DNA of 64,000 nt. Origin: Rhodoferax sp. Its GTDB lineage: Bacteria; Pseudomonadota; Gammaproteobacteria; Burkholderiales; Burkholderiaceae_C. The notes beneath the pieces are model-generated. The model was not told the origin of the DNA, did no database searches, and worked only from the letters and a program-made list of their open reading frames with translations. The stretch spans positions 58,016 to 122,015 of the forward strand of contig NZ_JAQTMS010000009.1 in the NCBI RefSeq assembly GCF_028714215.1. The letters run 5' to 3'. A program made the translations under genes and the position numbers. Position 1 is the stretch's first letter, and each line of letters begins with the position of its first letter. Shown one piece after another: positions 50,739 through 64,000 of this stretch.

Positions 50739-51300
50739 AGATCGGCTGTGCCGGTCTAAAACCAAACCCACGGGCCAGTATGAAAGTAGGGAACTGGCCG
50801 ATGGCCTGGTTGTAATTGGCGACTGCCTTGTTGAAATCGGTCCTGGCCATTTCTGCCTGAACGCCTATCTGATCCCATTGCGCTGGCCAACCGTCCGGCA
50901 GCGCCGACCCAACCGGATTGGAGGCCAGGCCGCGCAGACGCGACCACGATAGACACAGGGTCTCATGGGCCGTCCTGAGCGCACTTGTGGTCGGACCGTT
51001 GAGCGGCTGCGAATGGGCCACTCGCAGCGAGGCGTTGAACTGATCGGCAGCCGCCGCAAGTGCGGTCCAGGCGGCATAAAAATCCTCGTTACCCTGAATC
51101 GCCGCAGCCTGCAAGGCAGGGTCTGCCGGCTGCTCCGGGCAATGCGTTTTCACCAGCAACAGGTACTGCTTGAACAGCCCCTCCAGGCTGGTATAAGCAA
51201 CAATGCCCCGCGATCGCAGGCGCACCAGACGGTTGTAGGCCCCCATGGTCCAGAACAACAACACGGCGACGACAGACCAGAGTAGGACGGAATCACTCAT
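50737..51300 (-). CDS. LemA family protein
   Basis: 187-residue LemA-family protein: one N-terminal membrane segment (VLLWSVVAVLLFWTMGAYNRLVRL), a cytoplasmic or periplasmic three-helix bundle, and the family end NYNQAIGQFPTFILARGFGF. Usual length. Function is not well established; LemA proteins are linked to envelope stress and sensing. The ATG at 51300 follows GAAGGAA. It lies after rpoC beyond the rpoC terminator, so it is a separate unit. The stop is inside the terminus of the repeat element. Confidence 0.85.
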   Translation of the reverse strand: MSDSVLLWSVVAVLLFWTMGAYNRLVRLRSRGIVAYTSLEGLFKQYLLLVKTHCPEQPADPALQAAAIQGNEDFYAAWTALAAAADQFNASLRVAHSQPLNGPTTSALRTAHETLCLSWSRLRGLASNPVGSALPDGWPAQWDQIGVQAEMARTDFNKAVANYNQAIGQFPTFILARGFGFRPAQPI

Positions 51301-51337
51301 TTCCTTCACTTTCCAGACCCTGTCAAAGGGAGTCATC

Positions 51338-51384
51338 AAAAAAACGAAAGCGCCTCAAGCCATCCTGCAATAGGCTTGAGGCGC
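51338..51384 (-). terminator. Rho-independent terminator of the rpoBC operon
   Basis: GCGCCTCAAGCC (51350-51361) pairs with GGCTTGAGGCGC (51373-51384) in a perfect 12-bp stem with an 11-base loop. On the minus strand it is followed by a run of seven T (51338-51344). It lies 26 nt past the rpoC stop. Confidence 0.93.
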
Positions 51385-51409
51385 CACCTGTTTCAGCAGC
51401 AGCGGAGTG

Positions 51410-55627
<4,218 letters not shown>

Positions 55628-55641
55628 GACGCTATTTCCTT

Positions 55642-55700
55642 CTTAATCGGTTGGGGCCAGAGCTTGCTCACTTGGTGTGGCAGCGGTCTGTCCCGCAAGG
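55642..55700. repeat. copy of the TTGgGGACAGAGC palindromic repeat (first of two between rpoB and rpoC)
   Basis: CTTAATCGGTTGGGGCCAGAGC on the left and GCGGTCTGTCCCGCAAGG on the right, with a semi-palindromic centre. It aligns along its whole length with the copy at 39591-39645 (reverse complement). Confidence 0.7.
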
Positions 55701-55707
55701 TCCCACT

Positions 55708-55742
55708 CTTGGTTGAGGACAGACTTGATCCGTCCCGCAAAA
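55708..55742. repeat. copy of the TTGgGGACAGAGC palindromic repeat (second of two between rpoB and rpoC)
   Basis: GGTTGAGGACAGAC and GATCCGTCCCGCAA enclose a short centre. It follows the first copy after seven bases, in the same orientation, and ends nine bases before the rpoB stop. Confidence 0.65.
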
Positions 55743-55750
55743 TATCGGGC

Positions 55751-59863
<4,113 letters not shown>

Positions 59864-59996
59864 GAGATCTCCGGGCAAAGACTAAGGATTCCTGGGTACT
59901 TCTTGGTGATTGGCCACTACCAATCATTGGCGGACGGCTGCACATTGCGTGCAACCCGAACCAAGGCATCTTCTGCAGTCGGGGTCAGAAGACACT

Positions 59997-60063
59997 GAAA
60001 AACGCCTTTCGACTTTTGGGTGAGCGTTTGGCTCACCCCAAAACCCCCAAAGAGGCGTTTTTC
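59997..60063 (-). promoter_or_regulatory. stem-loop between rplL and rpoB
   Basis: GAAAAACGCCT (59997-60007) pairs with AGGCGTTTTTC (60053-60063), and an inner stem GGGTGAGC/GCTCACCC lies within it. In Escherichia coli this gap carries an attenuator and an RNase III site that lower rpoBC expression relative to rplJL; the position suggests a similar role here, which is inference. Confidence 0.65.
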
Positions 60064-60130
60064 GGTGCTCTCTTACAAGCGCCAAAGGCTGGGGCCCTTT
60101 TGGAGCACCCAGCCCTTGTTGAAAGGTCGA

Positions 60131-60505
60131 TTACTTCAGTTCGGCCTTGGCGCCGGCTTCCACCAGCTTCTTCAAGGCGGCATCGGCGTCAGCCTTGGAA
60201 ATGCCTTCCTTGACGTTCTTCGGAGCGCCATCCACCAGGTCCTTGGCTTCCTTGAGGCCCAGGCCCGTGATTTCGCGCACGGCCTTGATGACCGACACCT
60301 TGGCCGCGCCGGCTTCCAGCAGGACAACGTTGAACTCGGTCTTCTCTTCCGCCACCGCCGCCGCAGCGCCGCCGCCGGCCGCCGGCGCTGCCATGGCGGC
60401 AGCGCTGACACCAAATTTCTCTTCGATGGCTTTCACCAGTTCGTTGAGTTCCATGACCGTCATGCTGTCCAGCGCGGTCAAAAATGCGTCTTTATCGAAT
60501 GCCAT
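60131..60505 (-). CDS. rplL: 50S ribosomal protein L7/L12
   Basis: 124-residue stalk protein. The N-terminal dimerisation helix ([20 protein letters not shown]), an alanine/glycine-rich hinge and the C-terminal domain with [19 protein letters not shown] and [15 protein letters not shown] are all as in the family. It forms multiple dimers on L10 and recruits translation factors. Lies 44 nt after rplJ and 267 nt before rpoB, which allows differential expression. Start ATG at 60505. Confidence 0.98.
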   Translation of the reverse strand: MAFDKDAFLTALDSMTVMELNELVKAIEEKFGVSAAAMAAPAAGGGAAAAVAEEKTEFNVVLLEAGAAKVSVIKAVREITGLGLKEAKDLVDGAPKNVKEGISKADADAALKKLVEAGAKAELK

Positions 60506-60549
60506 TTTGATTTCCTACAGTTATTTTGATTACTACATGCAGCGGGCCA

Positions 60550-61074
60550 TCAGGCCGCAACTGCCTCAGCGGGCGCATCCTGCGCGGCGCCACCATTTTT
60601 TTCCGCGACCGCGGCCAGCACACGTGCTATGCGCGAAATCGGGGATTGCATCAAGCCCAGCAATTGCGCCAGCAACACTTCCTTGGAAGGAATGCTTGCC
60701 AACTGCTTAACGCCGTTTACGTCCAGTACTTTTCCGCCATATGCCCCCCCGCGAATCACCAACTTGTCGTTGGTTTTCGCAAAGTCGGCCACCACGCGCG
60801 CGGCAGCCACTGCATCTTCAGAAAAGCCATAGATCAGCGGCCCGGTCATCAGGTCGGACACAACTTCAAATCCGCTGCCCGCGACAGCACGACGCGCCAA
60901 GGTGTTTTTCAACACACTCAGGCTAACGCCATTGCTGCGCGCGGTGGAGCGCAATTTAGTCAAGTCAGCGACCGTGATGCCACGGTATTCCGCCAGCACG
61001 AGCGTTTGAGCTTTTGCGGCGAGGCCAGTCACATCACTGATGACCGCTTCTTTCTCACTGCGATTAAGACTCAA
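60550..61074 (-). CDS. rplJ: 50S ribosomal protein L10
   Basis: 174-residue protein that carries L7/L12 dimers on the stalk base. The family start [19 protein letters not shown] is encoded with a TTG start codon at 61074, preceded by AAAAGGAG seven bases upstream; no ATG is available nearby. [15 protein letters not shown] and the C-terminal alanine-rich L7/L12-binding helix are conserved. L10 with L7/L12 represses its own operon through the leader RNA between rplA and rplJ; the TTG start fits such tight control. Confidence 0.95.
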   Translation of the reverse strand: MSLNRSEKEAVISDVTGLAAKAQTLVLAEYRGITVADLTKLRSTARSNGVSLSVLKNTLARRAVAGSGFEVVSDLMTGPLIYGFSEDAVAAARVVADFAKTNDKLVIRGGAYGGKVLDVNGVKQLASIPSKEVLLAQLLGLMQSPISRIARVLAAVAEKNGGAAQDAPAEAVAA

Positions 61075-61345
61075 GGTCTACTCCTTTTAAATGTGCCTGT
61101 CAGCTTGCGCCTTCAAACACGCTACATTGCAGCGATCAACTGTTTCGGAAAACCAATTCCATCTGCAGCGGGATCGCCATCTGCGTTGGCCCCAGGCTTG
61201 GGCGAGCGCCCCAGCCCATCGATTAAGTACCTACCCGTATCGCTACGGCCGGCACGCCAACGGTCTTGGATGACTCGTCTTGGTCTTGCGACCAGGACGA
61301 CCCACCACATCAAGCAGCTCTTTCGAGTCGCTTAAATTACTGCCA
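61075..61345 (-). promoter_or_regulatory. rplJ leader region (probable L10 autoregulatory leader)
   Basis: A 271-nt gap between rplA and rplJ with no open gene, containing short inverted repeats such as GCGAGCGCCCCAGCCC-like GC-rich blocks and CTTGGTCTTGCGACCAGGACG. In other bacteria this segment of the transcript holds the L10 binding site and a promoter. The role here is deduced from position, not from a matched RNA motif. Confidence 0.55.
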
Positions 61346-62041
61346 TTACGCCGCGATGGTTTGCATGTCCACACGGACACCCACACCCATCGTTGACGAA
61401 ACCGCCACCTTCTTCAAATAAACACCTTTGCTGGTCGCCGGTTTGGCCTTGGTCAAGGCATCCACCAAAGCTGCCAGATTGCCCTGCAATTTGTCGTTGT
61501 CAAACGAACGGCGACCAATCGTGGAGTGAACAATACCGGCCTTGTCGACGCGGAACTGCACTTGACCGGCCTTGGCGTTCCTTACTGCCGTTGCCACATC
61601 AGGCGTCACGGTACCGACCTTGGGATTCGGCATCAAACCACGGGGACCCAGTATTTGCCCCAAGGTACCGACGACACGCATGGCATCGGGCGCCGCAATC
61701 ACCACATCAAACGGCATGTCGCCGGTCTTGATTCTGGCCGCCAGATCATCCATGCCAACGATGTCGGCGCCTGCTGCCCTGGCTTCTTCAGCCTTGGCGC
61801 CCTGGGCAAACACCGCCACCCGCTTGGTCTTGCCGGTGCCGTTGGGCAACACGACAGCGCCGCGCACAACCTGGTCTGACTTCTTGGCATCGATACCGAG
61901 CTGCACCGCCACATCGATCGACTCATCGAATTTGGCATTGGCACACTCTTTCACGATACCCAAAGCATCCACCAGGGGATACAACTTGTTGGAATCAACC
62001 TTGCCCTTGAAGGACTTTTGTTTCTTGGTCAGTTGTGTCAT
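61346..62041 (-). CDS. rplA: 50S ribosomal protein L1
   Basis: 231-residue protein of the L1 stalk. SYLL-type start is replaced by the usual betaproteobacterial [38 protein letters not shown] region is present as [41 protein letters not shown] is the conserved RNA-binding signature. L1 binds 23S rRNA and represses the rplKA transcript by binding its leader. It starts directly after the rplK stop with no gap, so translation is coupled. Confidence 0.97.
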   Translation of the reverse strand: MTQLTKKQKSFKGKVDSNKLYPLVDALGIVKECANAKFDESIDVAVQLGIDAKKSDQVVRGAVVLPNGTGKTKRVAVFAQGAKAEEARAAGADIVGMDDLAARIKTGDMPFDVVIAAPDAMRVVGTLGQILGPRGLMPNPKVGTVTPDVATAVRNAKAGQVQFRVDKAGIVHSTIGRRSFDNDKLQGNLAALVDALTKAKPATSKGVYLKKVAVSSTMGVGVRVDMQTIAA

Positions 62042-62473
62042 TTACACGCCCTCCACATTCACACCCATCGAGCGGGCAGAGCCGGCGATGGTACGAACCG
62101 CGGCGTCCATGTCGGCCGCAGTCAGGTCCTTCATTTTGGTTTTGGCGATCTCTTCGAGTTGAGCGCGCGTGACCTTGCCAACCTTGACGGTGTGCGGTGT
62201 GGCGGAACCCTTGTCGATCTTCGCGGCCTTCTTGATCAGAATCGACGACGGGGGCGATTTGATGATGAAAGTAAAGCTCTTGTCCGCGAAAGCGGTGATA
62301 ACCACCGGCAGCGGCAGACCCGGCTCGATACCCTGGGTCTGGGCGTTGAACGCCTTGCAGAACTCCATGATGTTCAAGCCACGCTGACCCAATGCCGGGC
62401 CGATCGGGGGTGATGGGTTGGCCTTGCCTGCTGGAACTTGCAGTTTGACAAAACCGACGATTTTTTTCGCCAT
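62042..62473 (-). CDS. rplK: 50S ribosomal protein L11
   Basis: 143-residue protein of the GTPase-associated centre. [20 protein letters not shown] at the start, [19 protein letters not shown], and the final domain with [12 protein letters not shown] match the family. It binds the thiostrepton-loop RNA with the L10 stalk. Start ATG at 62473. The 183-nt gap before nusG contains a repeat copy and probably the rplK promoter. Confidence 0.98.
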   Translation of the reverse strand: MAKKIVGFVKLQVPAGKANPSPPIGPALGQRGLNIMEFCKAFNAQTQGIEPGLPLPVVITAFADKSFTFIIKSPPSSILIKKAAKIDKGSATPHTVKVGKVTRAQLEEIAKTKMKDLTAADMDAAVRTIAGSARSMGVNVEGV

Positions 62474-62590
62474 GTATTTCTCCTTGCGGGTAATGACGCC
62501 CGGACCGTGCTATCGAATCTGCCGGCCCTGGCTCCCCGGGGTTAACGACTCACTATTTACATTCGCACCGAGTCGGGAAATGCGAATTAC

Positions 62591-62650
62591 TTAATCAGTT
62601 GAGGACAGAGCAAAAAAGCTTTGCATTTCTTGGTCTGTCCCACAATGTTT
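62591..62650. repeat. copy of the TTGgGGACAGAGC palindromic repeat
   Basis: CTTAATCAGTTGAGGACAGAGC on the left and GGTCTGTCCCACAATG on the right, with the palindrome AAAGCTTTGC inside. It lies just after the nusG stop, upstream of rplK, and shares the flank TTAATCAGTTG with the copies at 39591 and 55642. Confidence 0.7.
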
Positions 62651-62656
62651 CAGGTT

Positions 62657-63265
62657 TTAGGTTTTCTCGATCTGGGAAAACTCAAGCTCTACCGGCGTGG
62701 CGCGGCCGAAAATCGTCACCGCCACACGGACCTTGCTCTTTTCATAGTTGACGTCTTCCACCGATCCATTGAAATCGGTAAAAGGCCCTTCCTTGACACG
62801 CACAAACTCGCCCACCACAAATTCGACTTTGTGCCGCGGCTTCTCGGTGCCTTCCTGCATCTGGGAGACAATTTTCTTGACCTCCGCCTCCGAAATGGGA
62901 GACGGATGAGTCTTGGCGCCACCAACGAAGCCGGTGACCTTGTTGGTGTGCTTGACCAGATGCCAAGTGTCATCGTCCATCACCATTTCGACCAGCACGT
63001 AACCCGGAAAGAACTTGCGCTCGGTGGTTTTTTTCTGGCCATTCTTGATTTCAACCACTTCCTCCATGGGAACCAGAATGCGACCAAATTTATCCTGCAT
63101 GCCAGCACGGTTGATACGCTCGATGATGTTGCGCTCGACGGCTTTCTCCATGCCCGAATAAGCATGAACCACATACCAACGAAGATCAGGATTGACCGGC
63201 GGAGTCGCCAGCACCTGGGCTGCCGCAAGCGGTTCGACCGAAGGGGTTTCTACAACATCATTCAT
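62657..63265 (-). CDS. nusG: transcription termination/antitermination protein NusG
   Basis: 202-residue transcription factor with an N-terminal NGN domain ([42 protein letters not shown]) and a KOW domain ([22 protein letters not shown]). It binds RNA polymerase and Rho/S10, coupling transcription and translation. The ATG at 63265 overlaps the last base of the secE stop (TAATG), which fixes the start and couples translation. An upstream GTG would lie inside secE. Confidence 0.97.
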   Translation of the reverse strand: MNDVVETPSVEPLAAAQVLATPPVNPDLRWYVVHAYSGMEKAVERNIIERINRAGMQDKFGRILVPMEEVVEIKNGQKKTTERKFFPGYVLVEMVMDDDTWHLVKHTNKVTGFVGGAKTHPSPISEAEVKKIVSQMQEGTEKPRHKVEFVVGEFVRVKEGPFTDFNGSVEDVNYEKSKVRVAVTIFGRATPVELEFSQIEKT

Positions 63266-63648
63266 TACTTTTTCCACCCCAGAATCAGGTCATAAAACAG
63301 CCATTCAAGCGTTTTATCGGTAAGCCAGAGAAACAAGGCCATCACCAGCACGAAAGCAAACACATAAGCCGTCATCTGCACCGCCTCCTTGCGCGCTGGC
63401 CAGACAACTTTTTTAACCTCGCGCCAGGCATCACGACCAAATGCATAGAGCGCTTTGCCCGGCTCGGAGGTGAAAAACACCACGGCCGCCGCCGCAATCC
63501 CCAGCAGCAGTGCACCCCACTGGACCAGCTGCCCCTGTTTGCCAAACAAATAAAAGGCCGCCAGCGCCGCGACAACCAACGCCGCCGTGGCAGCAAGCTT
63601 GGCCTTATCGACTCCGGTACTGACAGTTTGAACTTGTGGGGTGGCCAT
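63265..63648 (-). CDS. secE: preprotein translocase subunit SecE
   Basis: 127-residue membrane subunit of the SecYEG translocon. Three hydrophobic segments are visible ([34 protein letters not shown], and [26 protein letters not shown]), with the conserved amphipathic stretch [18 protein letters not shown] between the second and third. The three-segment form is typical of Gammaproteobacteria and Betaproteobacteria. The ATG at 63648 is the only start. Downstream of tRNA-Trp, 110 nt apart. Confidence 0.95.
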   Translation of the reverse strand: MATPQVQTVSTGVDKAKLAATAALVVAALAAFYLFGKQGQLVQWGALLLGIAAAAVVFFTSEPGKALYAFGRDAWREVKKVVWPARKEAVQMTAYVFAFVLVMALFLWLTDKTLEWLFYDLILGWKK

Positions 63649-63705
63649 TTTTCTCTATCTCGCGCTTCTTTATGTCAAATCAAAATCAGCCGTCTTGAGA
63701 CGCTG

Positions 63706-63731
63706 AAGCCCGCTATTCGCATAGCGGGCTT
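63706..63731. terminator. hairpin between tRNA-Trp and secE
   Basis: AAGCCCGCTAT pairs with ATAGCGGGCTT in a perfect 11-bp stem around a four-base loop. There is no long T run on the minus strand, so it may be a weak terminator or a processing site for the tuf/tRNA-Trp transcript. Confidence 0.6.
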
Positions 63732-63758
63732 GGAATCCACCTTCTCTACACAGTCAGG

Positions 63759-63834
63759 TGGCAGGGGCGGAAGGAATCGAACCATCAACCTTCGGTTTTG
63801 GAGACCGACGCTCTGCCAATTGAGCTACGCCCCT
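63759..63834 (-). tRNA. tRNA-Trp (CCA)
   Basis: 76-nt tRNA on the minus strand, with the encoded CCA end. The acceptor stem AGGGGCG/CGCCCCT is perfect, the anticodon loop CTCCAAA contains anticodon CCA, and GGTTCGATTCC forms the T arm. It lies between tuf and secE, as in most Proteobacteria. Confidence 0.97.
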
Positions 63835-63842
63835 ACATCTAA

Positions 63843-64000
63843 TCAAGCAATAATCTTGGCCACCACACCCGCGCCCACCGTCTTGCCACCTTCACGGATG
63901 GCAAAACGCAGACCTTCTTCCATCGCGATCGGGTTGATCAGCTTGACCGTGATCGATACGTTGTCGCCCGGCATCACCATCTCTTTGCCTTCCGGCAACT
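63843..64000 (-). CDS. tuf: elongation factor Tu, C-terminal fragment
   Basis: The last 52 residues of EF-Tu (beta-barrel domain 3) run off the window edge. [20 protein letters not shown], then [20 protein letters not shown] and [11 protein letters not shown] at the end are identical to the universal family. Gene start lies outside. The tuf-tRNA-Trp-secE-nusG order identifies it as the copy ahead of the rpoBC region. Confidence 0.98.
   Translation of the reverse strand, partial: LPEGKEMVMPGDNVSITVKLINPIAMEEGLRFAIREGGKTVGAGVVAKIIA

Noticed and set aside
55642..55742. CRISPR array
   Set aside because: The tandem palindromes differ in length and have no regular spacers; there are only two copies and no cas genes.

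Overview
The window looks like the chromosome of a betaproteobacterium of the order Burkholderiales, most likely the family Comamonadaceae (Rhodoferax/Polaromonas-like). This is inferred from gene order and protein character: argB next to slmA, Bug/TctC-type binding proteins, a LIV-type transporter flanked by acyl-CoA ligases, rsmB-DUF4390-ntrY-ntrX, and the tuf-tRNA-Trp-secE-nusG-rplKAJL-rpoBC block. No rRNA, CRISPR array, prophage, IS transposase or replication origin was seen. No gene-free stretch exceeds 300 bases; the longest are the rplA-rplJ leader (271 nt) and the rplL-rpoB gap (about 267 nt).

Layout. (1) 1-7.5 kb, minus strand: a fatty-acid beta-oxidation operon led by its own TetR regulator, with a near-perfect operator just before the regulator's start codon, then acyl-CoA dehydrogenase, a DUF2147 protein, a FadB-like fusion, a DUF4442 thioesterase and a thiolase. 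(2) 7.7-9.8 kb: slmA, argB and an H-NS-like gene. (3) 9.8-25.1 kb, minus strand: a tightly overlapping surface-polysaccharide operon. It makes dTDP-L-rhamnose (rfbBDAC) and GDP-L-fucose (gmd, fcl), and carries a Wzx flippase, four GT2 glycosyltransferases, a GT11 fucosyltransferase, three small SAM/DUF268 proteins, a WbpV-like reductase and a priming sugar-phosphate transferase. No Wzy polymerase is visible.

(4) 25.1-33.3 kb: a neutral-lipid storage neighbourhood. It has a Marinobacter-type fatty acyl-CoA reductase, a PhaF/PhaI-like phasin, a patatin lipase, a TetR regulator, a TPR protein, a WS/DGAT wax ester synthase, an acyl-CoA-binding protein and a PHA-granule-associated small protein. 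Together these could turn acyl-CoA into fatty alcohol, esterify it to wax ester, coat the inclusion and mobilise it again. This is the most interesting system in the window. (5) 33.3-36.6 kb: a frameshifted aminopeptidase, a DUF1840 protein, a Bug-type binding protein and a Crp/Fnr regulator. (6) 36.8-45.4 kb, plus strand: a LIV-type ABC transporter bracketed by a frameshifted long-chain acyl-CoA ligase and a PaaK-like ligase, suggesting uptake and CoA activation of an unidentified organic acid. (7) 45.5-51.3 kb, minus strand: tRNA-Phe, an NtrY/NtrX-like two-component pair, DUF4390, rsmB and lemA. (8) 51.4-64 kb, minus strand: rpoC, rpoB, rplL, rplJ, rplA, rplK, nusG, secE, tRNA-Trp and the end of tuf.

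Two intergenic repeat families run through all of this. A small palindromic repeat with arms like TTGgGGACAGAGC ... GCTCTGTCCCGCAA occurs about ten times, including two tandem copies between rpoB and rpoC. A larger MITE-like element with terminal inverted repeats occurs twice (1883-2029 and 50576-50738), each time with one terminus covering the stop codon of the gene upstream.
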